Shown here: one piece after another, positions 23,766-33,400 of the stretch
Position numbering within the stretch: the first letter of the stretch is position 1
How the letters are laid out: each line of letters opens with the position of its first letter
Position numbers and translations under genes: made by a program
The notes under the pieces: generated by a model
Databases searched by the model: none
Seen by the model: only the letters and a program-made list of their open reading frames with translations
What the model was told of the DNA's origin: nothing
Source: Sphingobacterium puteale
GTDB taxonomy: Bacteria > Bacteroidota > Bacteroidia > Sphingobacteriales > Sphingobacteriaceae
Direction: 5' to 3'
DNA: 64,000 bases
NCBI RefSeq assembly: GCF_003627955.1
Contig: NZ_RBWS01000029.1
Location: forward strand, 1-64,000

Positions 23766-24212
23766 TTATTTGTATGAATTGATCGATTTGGAAACTTTCC
23801 AGTCATTGCCCACACGCTCCAAGGTCACTAGATCAGTTTTGGTGAAGTTTTCAAATTTCAAGGTTATTTTAGCTACCATATAGTCTGCCGATTCCTCGAC
23901 GATATCGGTGCTTACTGTACAGTTCAACTTCTCTCCTTTTTGCTTTTTCAATAGTTCAACTACGGCACTACGGCTGTTAGACTGCGCATTGGTAGATTGG
24001 ATCTTTTGGTTGAAATCTTTGGCAAACAATTGCTCTACTCCTGCTGATTCGCCTTCGGTAGTGACCGCAACGTAGTGATCCAGTGCCAAGTCTGCTGTAG
24101 AAAGGTTAACGTTTGCTTTTGCTGATTTGGAACCTGGTCCTTCTGCTGCCATAGCGAATGTGGATACTGCGATTAAGGCTGCTGCTGCGAATGTTTTTAC
24201 TAGCGTTTTCAT
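23766..24212 (-). CDS. Secreted NTF2-like protein, copy 2
   Basis: 148 residues with signal peptide MKTLVKTFAAAALIAVSTFA, cleaved after AMA, then the AEGPGSKSAKANVNL start shared by all copies. It differs from copy 1 at scattered positions, for example FNQKIQSTNAQSNSRSAVV and a VELLKKQKGEK segment. The single Cys (LNCTVSTDI) is conserved across copies. It has its own promoter and terminator and forms a one-gene unit. Function unknown. Confidence 0.75.
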   Translation of the reverse strand: MKTLVKTFAAAALIAVSTFAMAAEGPGSKSAKANVNLSTADLALDHYVAVTTEGESAGVEQLFAKDFNQKIQSTNAQSNSRSAVVELLKKQKGEKLNCTVSTDIVEESADYMVAKITLKFENFTKTDLVTLERVGNDWKVSKSINSYK

Positions 24213-24260
24213 AATGTCTTTATTTTATTGTGTTAGTTCTGTTGTTCTTATTTGTTGACT

Positions 24261-24345
24261 CAAAACTACAACACAATAGGCCCCTAGCCTACGGGCTTTA
24301 GATCAACACATAGGAAAACTCGGTGAATGGCGGAAATGGGGAGGT
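24261..24345 (-). promoter_or_regulatory. Promoter and conserved upstream block, NTF2-like copy 2
   Basis: The -7 element TAGTTTTG (24261-24268, minus strand) is preceded by the inverted repeat AGCC-CGTA-GGCT within TCTAAAGCCCGTAGGCTAGG and by CATTCACCGAGTTTTCC. The arrangement matches the other copies base for base over most of its length. Confidence 0.65.
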
Positions 24346-24365
24346 AAAGTAAAATAAGAGCATTT

Positions 24366-24445
24366 TTTACACCTGAACAAAAAACAAGAGTAATTTTTTA
24401 CTATTTTTACACTCGTAACACACACAGAAGTAAAATTTACACTCG
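24366..24445 (+). promoter_or_regulatory. TTTACACTCG iterons before fic gene
   Basis: Direct repeats TTTACACCTG (24366-24375), TTTACACTCG (24406-24415) and TTTACACTCG (24436-24445) start 40 and 30 bp apart, so they fall on one face of the helix. The last ends 5 bp before the fic ATG. They are good candidates for operator sites, possibly for the winged-helix end of the Fic protein. Confidence 0.5.
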
Positions 24446-24450
24446 AAGAA

Positions 24451-25536
24451 ATGAATAAATTTGACCGAAAATATCCCTATAACGATTTACCATTATTGCC
24501 ACCAACCAAGGATATCGAAACAAAAAAAATTCTGCGGAAAACTATTTCTGCTGGTCGTGTGCTGGCCCAATTAAATGGTACTTTATTAAATTTACCAAAT
24601 CCGACGCTATTTCTTGATACAATTTACTTACAAGAAGCAAAAGCAAGTTCGGAAGTTGAAAATATCATTACAACAAATGATGAATTATACAGATCATTTG
24701 TTGCTGACAAGAAAATTGAAAATTTATCAACAAAAGAAGTTTTAAGTTATAAAAAAGCACTATGGCTAGGTCTTGAAGAACTCAAAGCTAAACCTTTGAT
24801 TACTACAAACCTTTGCATTAAAATAGTTCAATGTATTAAACAAAATAATGCATCCATTCGAGTTACACCAGGAACAATGCTAAGCAACAATCGAGGTGAA
24901 ATTATCTACACACCACCAAGTGGAGAAACAATTATTAGAGAGAAACTCGCTAATTTAGAAAAATTCATCAATGAAGAAAGCAACATTGATCCATTGATCA
25001 AAATGGCGTTATTACATTACCAGTTTGAAGCAATCCACCCTTTTGTAGATGGAAATGGTAGAACTGGAAGAATTCTACTTTTGCTCTACTTAAAACTTTC
25101 CGGACTATTAGAAGTTCCAGCAATTTATCTAAGCGAATACATCATTCAGAATAAAAATGATTATTATACCAAACTCAGGGGAGTAACAGAAAATGAAAAT
25201 TGGGAAGATTACATCTTATATATGTTAGATATGATCGAACAAACAGCATCAAAAGGTCTCAAACGATTATATCTAATCACACAAGCGATAGAGGAAATGA
25301 GTACTAACATCAAAACGAAACTTCCTAAAATATATTCAAAAGATTTAGTTGAGATATTATTTAGACTACCTTATACAAAACGTCAAAATTTGATTGACGA
25401 CAATTTAGGAAATGCGAAAACTGTTGGAAATTATCTAATCGCATTGGAGCAGAATGGAATTCTTGAATCCGTAAAAGTCGGAAAGGAAAAACTGTACTTA
25501 AATCAAAAACTGTTGAAAATTCTTGAAAATCAATAA
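24451..25536 (+). CDS. fic: Fic-family AMPylation protein with winged-helix tail
   Basis: This 361-residue protein has a Fic_N-type start with the inhibitory motif S66-x3-E70-N71 (in AKASSEVENI), the Fic core IHPFVDGNGRTGR (residues about 194-206) with the catalytic His and full anion-binding loop, and a carboxyl winged helix (LIDDNLGNAKTVGNYLIALE). Fic enzymes transfer AMP or another phosphate-containing group to target proteins. This is a class II-like architecture, with inhibition in cis. Base composition is more AT-rich than the neighbours, and it sits between two NTF2-like copies, so transfer is plausible. Confidence 0.9.
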   Translation: MNKFDRKYPYNDLPLLPPTKDIETKKILRKTISAGRVLAQLNGTLLNLPNPTLFLDTIYLQEAKASSEVENIITTNDELYRSFVADKKIENLSTKEVLSYKKALWLGLEELKAKPLITTNLCIKIVQCIKQNNASIRVTPGTMLSNNRGEIIYTPPSGETIIREKLANLEKFINEESNIDPLIKMALLHYQFEAIHPFVDGNGRTGRILLLLYLKLSGLLEVPAIYLSEYIIQNKNDYYTKLRGVTENENWEDYILYMLDMIEQTASKGLKRLYLITQAIEEMSTNIKTKLPKIYSKDLVEILFRLPYTKRQNLIDDNLGNAKTVGNYLIALEQNGILESVKVGKEKLYLNQKLLKILENQ

Positions 25537-25543
25537 ACTGTAA

Positions 25544-25626
25544 AAGCCACATCTCCCGACATGGCCTTAATAAACATATGATTCACTAGTGATCTGACGT
25601 TATACTGATCTTGGCAGATCACTAGT
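25544..25626 (-). terminator. Terminator region of NTF2-like copy 3
   Basis: ACTAGTGATCTG (25585-25596) and CAGATCACTAGT (25615-25626) form a 12-bp stem, followed on the minus strand by a GCCATGTCGGGAGATGTGGC-type hairpin (about 25546-25565) and T-rich sequence. The second hairpin can also end the converging fic transcript. Confidence 0.65.
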
Positions 25627-25635
25627 TATTAAATA

Positions 25636-26073
25636 CTACTTATACGAATTGATTGATTTGGATACTTTCCAGTCATTTCCCACACGTTCCAAGGTAACCA
25701 GATCAGTCTTGGTGAAGTTTTCAAATTTCAACGTCACTTTAGCGACCATATAGTCTGCCGACTCTTCGATGATATCGGTGGCCACTTTACAGTCCAGCTT
25801 CTCTCCTTTTTGCTTTTTAAAGAATTTAACAACCGCGCTACGTCCATTGGCAGCTTCATTAGCCTTCTGGCTGAAATCTTCAGCAAACAGCTGCTCCACG
25901 CCTGCCGATTCGCCTGCAGTTGTGACCGCAACATAGTGGTCAAGTGCAAAGTCTGCTGTGGAAAGGTTAACGTTTGCTTTTGCTGCTTTTGAACCTGGTC
26001 CTTCAGCGGCCATAGCGAATGTTGATACTGCGATTAAAGCTGTTGCTGCGAATGTTTTTACTAGAGTTTTCAT
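25636..26073 (-). CDS. Secreted NTF2-like protein, copy 3
   Basis: 145 residues, 3 shorter than the other copies because residues near QTSNAQS are replaced by a shorter KANEAANGRSAVV. The signal peptide is MKTLVKTFAATALIAVSTFA. The Cys lies in LDCKVATDI rather than LNC.VSTDI. The unit has its own promoter and terminator. The deletion falls in a loop, so the protein could still fold. Confidence 0.75.
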   Translation of the reverse strand: MKTLVKTFAATALIAVSTFAMAAEGPGSKAAKANVNLSTADFALDHYVAVTTAGESAGVEQLFAEDFSQKANEAANGRSAVVKFFKKQKGEKLDCKVATDIIEESADYMVAKVTLKFENFTKTDLVTLERVGNDWKVSKSINSYK

Positions 26074-26120
26074 AATGTCTTTATTTTATAGTGTTAGTTT
26101 ATCTGTCTTATTTGTTGACT

Positions 26121-26208
26121 CAAAACTACGACACAATACTCCCCTAGCCTATGGGCTTTAGACTAACGGACAGGAAAACTCGGTGAATGGTGGGAATGAG
26201 GAGGTGAA
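26121..26208 (-). promoter_or_regulatory. Promoter and conserved upstream block, NTF2-like copy 3
   Basis: The -7 element TAGTTTTG (26121-26128, minus strand), the repeat AGCC-CATA-GGCT and CATTCACCGAGTTTTCC are present in the same order and spacing as in copies 2, 4 and 5. Confidence 0.65.
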
Positions 26209-26225
26209 AAGACACATAGCAATCA

Positions 26226-27437
26226 TTATTTTTTTACTGTTATAATAAGCTTATGATCGGTCTTATTTGAATATTGGTCGCTGGCTGAAAAAGTCAGCTC
26301 AAAATTACCCTCGATAGTTGGTAGCCCAGATAATTTCATTTGCTCTCTATCAAAATAAAGCCAGTGAAATTGGTTTTGGTTAATACAGTATGTTAATTGA
26401 TCATGGTCTATATCTTTAAAATAATCTTTAGGGACAGATATCTCGAATCTTTGCCTTATCCGAATTGTTGTGTCGGAAAGTGCATTGTAAACAAACGGCT
26501 TAAACAGTTTTGAAGTATTGACCCAATAGATATCTGATTCGTTTATTCCATTTTCCCCGATTTGCAGTCGCGTAAAAAACAGAAACTTATTATCAGCACT
26601 TACAAATGGTCGTCTGTCCCAATCTTTTGAGTTTATTGTCGAATCAATTCGCTGAGGTTCAACCCAGCGATTGTTGCTATCACGATAACTGATATATAAA
26701 TCCACCCCGTTTTCATCGTCTGTATATCTACAAAAAATGATGTAGTCCTCCTTTGGCGAAATAAATACGCTTTCCTCATCATTCGAAGAGACAAATTCAG
26801 GAATAATATCCACTTGTGGATAGTCATTATCCCTTAACTTCGAATAGAATAAATCGGCAGTATGACAATTTTCCTTACCTGCACAGTTTCTGTTAGATGA
26901 AAAATAGATTGTACCGTCAGATGTCATACATGCGTTGGCTTCCCTACTTGTCGAATTTACCGGAGCTTCTATCATTTTTGGAGTCCCCCACTCATCACCT
27001 ACCTTCTCAATTAACCAAATATCTGTATTAACGTTATCATTCGCCCCTTTACTTTGAGTAAAAATCAAGGATTTACCATTAGGTGAAAAATAGGGTAGAT
27101 AAGCACATGTACTTTTTAATGGTTCAAAAGCCACCGGTTCAGTCCATTTTTTATTCATCTCTTTAGAATAAAATATTTTCCCACTGAAGTCATCCTTGTT
27201 GAGTATTCCAAATGCTAATTCCCTTGTATCGGGTGTAAATGAAATACCATGCTCTAACCGGCCCTTCACCGAAATGGTGCCCGGGGCAAAAACAACGGGG
27301 ATAGAATCAGGATAGGTTTGTCCAAAATAATCAGTCGATTCAGTAGATTTACACCCAATCAATAAGAGAACGAGAATCAGCGAATGGATTATATTAGTTA
27401 TTTGTTTCAATATATCAGTATCTTCTTTTATACTCAT
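26226..27437 (-). CDS. Lipoprotein with PD40/TolB-like propeller and Ig-like end
   Basis: This 403-residue protein has a lipoprotein signal (SLILVLLLIGCKS). Residues about 50-310 contain repeated PD40-type blades (LPYFSPNGKSLIFTQSKG, DGTIYFSSNRNC, ISPKEDYIIFCRY, SADNKFLFFTRL). The last 80 residues resemble an Ig/cadherin-like putative-Ig domain (LSGLPTIEGNFELTFSASDQ). It probably acts as a binding or scaffold protein in the envelope. The ATG immediately follows the decayed restriction-gene remnants, so its promoter is unclear. Confidence 0.75.
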   Translation of the reverse strand: MSIKEDTDILKQITNIIHSLILVLLLIGCKSTESTDYFGQTYPDSIPVVFAPGTISVKGRLEHGISFTPDTRELAFGILNKDDFSGKIFYSKEMNKKWTEPVAFEPLKSTCAYLPYFSPNGKSLIFTQSKGANDNVNTDIWLIEKVGDEWGTPKMIEAPVNSTSREANACMTSDGTIYFSSNRNCAGKENCHTADLFYSKLRDNDYPQVDIIPEFVSSNDEESVFISPKEDYIIFCRYTDDENGVDLYISYRDSNNRWVEPQRIDSTINSKDWDRRPFVSADNKFLFFTRLQIGENGINESDIYWVNTSKLFKPFVYNALSDTTIRIRQRFEISVPKDYFKDIDHDQLTYCINQNQFHWLYFDREQMKLSGLPTIEGNFELTFSASDQYSNKTDHKLIITVKK

Positions 27438-27606
27438 TTATTCGAAAATTTTTGATCTCGATAATTCATCGAGATTGTAATATCTCACTTCACGCATCTG
27501 CATTTTATCTTCGATTGCGCCGTGCTGAGTGGTATGTCTGTATTTCCGACATACCACTTCTTCCTCGAGTTTCCCTTCATCGAAGACATACTTAATATAC
27601 TCGCTA
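27438..27606 (-). pseudogene. RhuM-family protein fragment
   Basis: One frame reads SEYIKYVFDEGKLEEEVVCR, then KYRHTTQHGAIEDK and REVRYYNLDE before running out into a stop. This matches the middle of RhuM-family proteins (the pattern ..HI..VF.EGEL.E..V.RKYR ... YYNLD.IISVGYR), which often lie inside type I restriction loci. Both ends are missing. It abuts the HsdM remnant in the order expected for such a locus. Confidence 0.6.
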
Positions 27607-27766
27607 ACAGCAGATTTAACACTTCTTCAAGTGCCGCATCTTTTGTCGTTTACCGCAAAGAATCAATACAGCGTAATACCACAAAGAGCAAAATAATATC
27701 ACGATACTTACCACGGACATATACGTCGCGAAGGCAATCATCGGCAATGAACCAAATAAAATTAAT
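27607..27766 (-). pseudogene. HsdM amino-terminal fragment
   Basis: The frame reads INFIWFIADDCLRDVYVRGK, then YRDIILLFVVLRCIDSL, an in-frame TAA, then TTKDAALEEVLNLLL. This is the amino-terminal helical domain of HsdM, the methylase subunit of type I restriction systems (normally ..ADD.LRDVYVRGKYRDVILP..VLRR.D..LEPTK..VLEE). The methylase domain is gone. Together with the RhuM piece it marks a deleted type I restriction locus. Confidence 0.75.
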
Positions 27767-27772
27767 TTATTA

Positions 27773-27919
27773 TGAGATTCGATGGACTTATGAGCGATAC
27801 GTTGAGCAATGGCCGACGGTTCCGGTGTTTCAACATGATGGACAAACTGTTACCTGTTTGACATCCTGGATGAAGTTAGGGAAGTGACCTGACAATGGAT
27901 GGATGACTATAAGCAAAAT
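27773..27919 (+). pseudogene. IS3-type transposase remnant
   Basis: Plus-strand pieces read SMDL (one base short), MSDTLSNGRRFRCFNMMDK, then after an internal deletion ILDEVREVT, a stop, and QWMDDYKQN. These match the DDE integrase of IS3-family OrfB (the blocks D.xSDxLSNGRRFRxxNxxDD and LDEVRExTexWxxdYNxxRPHxSL). Frameshift, deletion and stop show it is dead. It joins the hsdM fragment at about 27770. Confidence 0.65.
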
Positions 27920-28010
27920 GTTTGTGTCCGAGTTGAATGCAGAATATACCTCCCTCTTTCATTCAGGTTTCTTATAGGTATTGGGCTATAAATACAAAAT
28001 AAATCAACTC

Positions 28011-28931
28011 TTAATTAAAGCTTGCCCTAAATTCCAAAGGAGTTTGATTGGTTTTGGATTTGAATAATCTATTGAACGATTGCGCCTGTTCAAATCCCAA
28101 CTGGTAGGCGATTTCAGAAACGGAAAGTACTGTGGAGCTGAGCATGGTTTTAGCAACCTCGATCAGCTTACTTTGGATATGGCTTTGGGCACTTTTACCT
28201 GTTGATGTTCTCAAAAGATCACTTAAATAATTGGGTGACATATGCACAGCCTCGGCAAAATATTTCACGTTGGGCAGACCCTTTTGCAAATGAAGCTCCT
28301 CATGAAAGTATGCATCCAATAATTCTTCAAACTGAACCACAATAGGTCGCTGATGGGTTTTTCGGGTAATGAATTGCCGGTCGTAAAAACGTTTGCCGTA
28401 AACCAGCAACAGATCCAGAAAACTCACGATGGCTTCCTGACTATAACTGTCTATTTTACTCTTGTATTCGGTTTCAATACCTTTGGCAATAGCGTTGCAC
28501 TGGGCTTTTTCTTCGTCCGAGAGAAACAGGGCTTCATTGACTTTGTAATCAAAAAAATCATAGCGTTGTATCTTTTTGTCTAAAGGAAAAGTACGCAGAA
28601 AATCGGGATGAAAATTGATGGTAAAACCATCTTTCACTATAGCAGCATTAGGGTCTACCTTGATAGTTTGTCCGGGTTTGAAAAAGGACATTGCTCCCTG
28701 CGTAAAATCAAAATGATGCGGACCATATTGTAAAATACAATCTGCACCTGATTTGACGCTGATGTTGTACAAATTGGAATGGATGTAGCATGTCTCTTTT
28801 GGATGGGAATACGTAATTTTCGAAAAATCAATGATACTAAATAAAGGATGCATCGGTTTTTCAATGCCCATCATCTCGTGATAGGACGCTACGGAGTCGA
28901 TATGTATATGTATTTCGTTGGATTGAGCCAT
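28011..28931 (-). CDS. AraC-family transcriptional regulator
   Basis: This 306-residue protein has an amino cupin-like effector region and a carboxyl AraC HTH pair: VKYFAEAVHMSPNYLSDLLR and VSEIAYQLGFEQAQSFNRLF. I chose the ATG at 28931; the longer frame starts at a TTG and adds 16 odd residues. It is transcribed in the same direction as the aldo/keto reductase at 29024-30010 but after a strong terminator. It likely controls that reductase or a close neighbour, by context only. Confidence 0.85.
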   Translation of the reverse strand: MAQSNEIHIHIDSVASYHEMMGIEKPMHPLFSIIDFSKITYSHPKETCYIHSNLYNISVKSGADCILQYGPHHFDFTQGAMSFFKPGQTIKVDPNAAIVKDGFTINFHPDFLRTFPLDKKIQRYDFFDYKVNEALFLSDEEKAQCNAIAKGIETEYKSKIDSYSQEAIVSFLDLLLVYGKRFYDRQFITRKTHQRPIVVQFEELLDAYFHEELHLQKGLPNVKYFAEAVHMSPNYLSDLLRTSTGKSAQSHIQSKLIEVAKTMLSSTVLSVSEIAYQLGFEQAQSFNRLFKSKTNQTPLEFRASFN

Positions 28932-28976
28932 TATTTTACGATAAAATATATTATATAAATTTAGTGATTTATATAA

Positions 28977-29011
28977 CAAAAGAGCTTCCCGGTTGTGAAG
29001 AAGCTCTTTTG
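28977..29011. terminator. Terminator between reductase and AraC gene
   Basis: Arms CAAAAGAGCTTC (28977-28988) and GAAGCTCTTTTG (29000-29011) make a 12-bp stem. It lies just after the reductase stop on the minus strand and before the AraC-type promoter region. Confidence 0.8.
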
Positions 29012-29023
29012 CAACCTGCTTAT

Positions 29024-30010
29024 TTACTCAGGAAAATCAAACGAACGATTACCTGTGTCTGCATGAGCAGGAAGTATTTCTTCAATTTTTTGCAATTCAA
29101 CTTCCGTAAATCGAATGTTTGTAGCCTCTATATTCTGCTCTACATATTTCACTCGTTTCGTTCCAGGAATAGGCGTAATGCCTTTTTGAATGAGCCAGGC
29201 AATCGCTAACTGTGAAGTACTGTATCCTTTTTCATCTGCCATTTTTTCCAATTCTTTTACTAATTCAATGTTTTTGTAAAATTGTTCTCCTTGAAAACGC
29301 GGTATTTGTCTACGGAAATCATCTGCTGCCATATCCTCCGGAGATTTCAATTCACCCGTTAAAAAACCTCTGCCTAATGGTGAATAGGCTACTAATCCGA
29401 TGCCTAATTCGTTAACTGTGTCCAATACGCCATTGGTTTCCACATCACGACTGAATAGCGAAACTTCATTTTGAACTGCCGTGATAGGAGCCTCAGCATG
29501 TGCACGTCTGATCAAATCTGCATCGATCTCAGAGACACCAATATATTTGATTTTTCCTGCTTGCACCAATTCTGCCATTGCTCCAATTGTTTCTTCGATC
29601 GGCACCTTCGGATCTGGACGGTGCAGATAATACAAATCAATAACATCTGTGTTCAGATTTTTGAGCGAACGATCAATGGATTTTCTAATGTAGTCCGGAC
29701 TGGCATTTAATTTCCAGGTCATCTGCCCATTATCATCTATCTCATACCCGAATTTTGTGGCAACGATGTATCGATCTCGGTTTCCGGAAATAGCTTTTGC
29801 GATCAGTTGTTCATTAAAATGTGGGCCGTACAGATCGGCCGTGTCGAGAAAATTTCCGCCCAATTCGAGCGAACGATGGATTGTTGCAATGGATTCTTTT
29901 TCATCTGCTTTTCCGTACACATCGGCACCTGCTAAGCTGGTCATACCCATACAGCCTAATCCTACTAAAGGTATTTCAAGTCCTAGACTGCCTAATTTTT
30001 TTGTTTGCAT
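29024..30010 (-). CDS. Aldo/keto reductase
   Basis: This 328-residue TIM-barrel oxidoreductase has the catalytic residues visible: Asp and Tyr in LDTADLYGPH, Lys in VATKFGYE, and His in YYLHRPD. IPIPGTKR near the carboxyl end belongs to the NADPH-binding site. It resembles the YajO/PLP-reductase-like group that reduces aldehydes, often in xenobiotic or carbonyl detoxification. Start at 30010 gives MQTKKLGSLGLEIPLVGLGC, the usual opening. Confidence 0.92.
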   Translation of the reverse strand: MQTKKLGSLGLEIPLVGLGCMGMTSLAGADVYGKADEKESIATIHRSLELGGNFLDTADLYGPHFNEQLIAKAISGNRDRYIVATKFGYEIDDNGQMTWKLNASPDYIRKSIDRSLKNLNTDVIDLYYLHRPDPKVPIEETIGAMAELVQAGKIKYIGVSEIDADLIRRAHAEAPITAVQNEVSLFSRDVETNGVLDTVNELGIGLVAYSPLGRGFLTGELKSPEDMAADDFRRQIPRFQGEQFYKNIELVKELEKMADEKGYSTSQLAIAWLIQKGITPIPGTKRVKYVEQNIEATNIRFTEVELQKIEEILPAHADTGNRSFDFPE

Positions 30011-30489
30011 AACTTATAAATTTTTATAGTTCAAAGGTAGAAACCAAGGAATCAAGCCGATGATCCGAATTACGGATATGTGTAGCTGAATTGAAGGTGT
30101 ATTACGATCTGGCTTCTAAACTAAACTTAAACACATAATTTATTAGTGGCTTGACTTTTATTACTGGCAAACCACCAGATGTAAAATCCTATTTATACGA
30201 ATTGATCGATTTGGATACTCTCCATTCATTTCCCACACGCTCCAAGGTAACTAAATCTGTTTTGGTAAAGTCGGCACCAAGACGTTATTGATAAAAAATC
30301 AGGGTGATATATTCGGCCAAAGTAAGGGAGATATTCGTATAGGGTACACTAGGCTATACGCGCAAAACCGACCATTTACTATTGACCATTTCACCCCCTT
30401 TTTTTGCTGTAAATCCCCTCGAATTATCCAATTCATTGTAACGATAATTGTATTCAACATAACTCAATTTATAACCAAAATTCTTATTA
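30011..30489. other. Intergenic stretch before susC operon
   Basis: Holds the reductase promoter at the left, a fragment of an NTF2-like gene (30189-30272), and AT-rich DNA before susC. I see no other gene. The susC start is preceded by the usual AT-rich Bacteroidota leader, but I could not place a convincing -33/-7 pair. Confidence 0.5.
30189..30272 (-). pseudogene. NTF2-like gene fragment (carboxyl end)
   Basis: The last 27 codons of the NTF2-like family are preserved in frame (DFTKTDLVTLERVGNEW, then VSKSINSYK and TAG). The sequence stops abruptly at 30273, where it joins unrelated DNA. It shows that the family has been carried through recombination, leaving a scar. Confidence 0.75.
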
Positions 30490-33400
30490 ATGAAAAGATG
30501 GAAGAAGATTAAATCTCGTCTAGGAATTTTTATATTTCTAATGACGGCAACTTGTTGTGCAGCTATGGCGCAACAGGTTCGTGTACAAGGAAAAGTCTCC
30601 TCGGAAAATGACGGTACAGCGGTATCGGGCGTCACAGTAAGTGTCTTGGGGGGCACTACGCGCGTATCGACGGATGGAAATGGAAAATATGTACTCAATA
30701 CCAACAAAACCGCAACTTTAGTATTTAGTAGTGTCGGCTATGCACGTCAGGAAATTTCCCTGACCGGAAAAAAACCAGATGCCGACAATACCATTACCTT
30801 AGACATCCAAATTAAACTCAACGAAAATGTTATCGAAGATGTCGTTGTTACGGGGTTTGGTCAACGCGAAAAAAGAGCTTCTGTGGTGGGCTCCGTAACC
30901 ACGATTAATCCGAAAGAATTAAAAGGACCGACGAGCAACCTAACCACTATGCTTGCTGGAAGGGTTGCCGGTATGATTGCCTTTCAACGCAGTGGTGAAC
31001 CTGGATCTGATAATGCAAATTTCTTTATTCGTGGACTTGGAAGTTTTGGTACCGGAAAACAGGACCCATTGATTCTCATCGATAACATCGAATCTTCACC
31101 GACCGATATGGCCCGCTTACAGCCCGATGATATTGCGAGCTTTTCGGTCCTTCGTGATGCCAATGCGGCCGCCATGTATGGTGCCCGGGGTGCAAACGGC
31201 GTCGTCCTGATCACCACAAAACTGGGGAAAGAAGGTGCTACAAAATTTGAATTCCGTACGGAAAGTAATGTCTCTACCAATACCCGCAATTTTAAATTTG
31301 CAGACAACATCCGCTACATGGAAATGGCCAACGAGGCGTACCTGACAAGGCCCGCTGATGCGGCCAGTGGACAGGGGCTCCCGTATTGGCAGACCAAAAT
31401 TGACCATACAAGAGCCGGAGACAATCCGCTGCTCTACCCGAATAATAATTGGATTGACCAGCTTATAAAAGACTATACCATAAACCAGCGCAATAACCTA
31501 AATATCAGCGGCGGTGGAGCAAAAGCAAAGTACTACCTATCCGGCACATATAACATCGACAATGGTATTTTGAAGATGAACGGAATCAACAATTTCAATA
31601 ACAATATCAAGTTAAAAAATTACTCCGTCCGTTCAAATGTTGATATCAACTTTACCCCTACAACGACGGGTATCGTACGTGTATATGCCCAGTTTGACGA
31701 TTACAATGGACCGATCGGCAGCACAGACGAAAATGGAAGCCGTATCAATGGTGGAGCTGCAACCTTCAGACGCGCCATCTGGTCGAATCCTGTCATGTTC
31801 CCGGCGATCTATCCGTCTTCGTATATGCCTTACATGAATCACCCTTTATTTGGTAATGCACTAAATAGGAATGGTGGTTTATTTGTAAACCCTTACGCCG
31901 AAATGGTACGTGGCTATCAAGAATTTAATACCTCGACGATCATGCCTCAGATTCAGATTAACCAAAATCTGAATGCATTGATCCCAGGGCTGAGCCTTAC
32001 GGCAATGACTTATCTTAAACGTTATGCTTACTTTGAAGTAAGCCGCAAATATAATCCTTTCTATTACACGGCATCGGCTGATGCTTCCGGCGATCTAAGC
32101 CTCCGGGTCATGAACGACGGCTCACTGGGATCGATTGGAACTGTTGGTACCGAATACCTCGATTATTCAGAGTCTGCAAAAGAAGTGAATTCGATGTTTT
32201 ATGCGCATGCGATTGCCAGCTATAATCATGCTTTTGGTAAGCATAATGTAGGGGCCACAGTGATCGGTTTAGTTCAGAATTCATTGAGTGGGAATGCCGG
32301 AAACTTGCAATTGTCGCTGCCTTCACGCAATATCGGTCTTTCTGGTCGCTTTTCGTACAATTTTGATGACCGTTATATTGCCGAGTTCAACTTTGGTTAC
32401 AATGGTTCGGAACGCTTTGCCAAAAATCGCCGCTTAGGTTTTTTCCCTTCTTTTGGACTTAGCTACAATATATCCAATGAATTATTTTTCGAACCTGTCA
32501 AAGATGTCATTTCAAAACTAAAAATCCGTGCTACACATGGTTTTGCTGGGAACGATCAAATCGGCCGTTCGCAAGATCGCTTTTTCTATTTATCTGATGT
32601 CGACATGAATGCCTTTCAGATTGGATTTGGTGAGCTTTCGGGATATACCAGACCAACCATCGCCATACGTCGTTATGCCAATGAGGATATCACATGGGAG
32701 CGATCGCGCCAGACAAACTTAGGACTCGAACTCGGTCTTTTTAAAGACCTCGAGCTAAATGTAGATGTATACAAACAGGTCCGGAGCAATATTCTTACCG
32801 GCCGATCATATATACCGAGTACAATGGGACTTCGCGCCGCTATTGTCGCCAATACGAATAAAGCCGAAAGTAAAGGGGTAGATGTGACGCTAAATTATAA
32901 CAAAAACTTTGGCGACAGCTGGTACATTCAGGGACGTGGAACGATGACTTATGCCGTGAGCAAGAAACTGATTGTGGATGAACCCGCTTACAAAGAAGCC
33001 AGTCGCTATACAGTAGGTACTTCGGCGTCCCAAGAGTTTGGTTACATCGCTGAACGACTTTTTGTGGACGATCAGGAGGTACTGAATTCTCCGGTTCAAT
33101 TCGGAAAACCGGGCTTAGATTATCTGGGTGGTGACATCAAATACCGTGACGTAAATGGCGATGGACAGATCACAGATTTAGACCGCGTCGCGATCGGATA
33201 CCCTACCACGCCAGAAATGATCTATGGCTTTGGCGGTACAGTGGGTGGAAAAGGTTTAGACTTCAGCTTTTACTTTCAGGGATCTGCACGCTCTTCCTTT
33301 TTCATTAATCCCGAAAATATTTCGCCCTTCTATTTAAATGGTGGTTCGCAAAACGGCCTTCTACAGGTCATTGCCGATAGTTATTGGAGTGAAGAAAATC

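Noticed and set aside
27522..27887. A 121-codon plus-strand frame
   Set aside because: It overlaps HsdM, RhuM and IS3 remnants on both strands and its translation shows no signal, domain or codon pattern of a gene.
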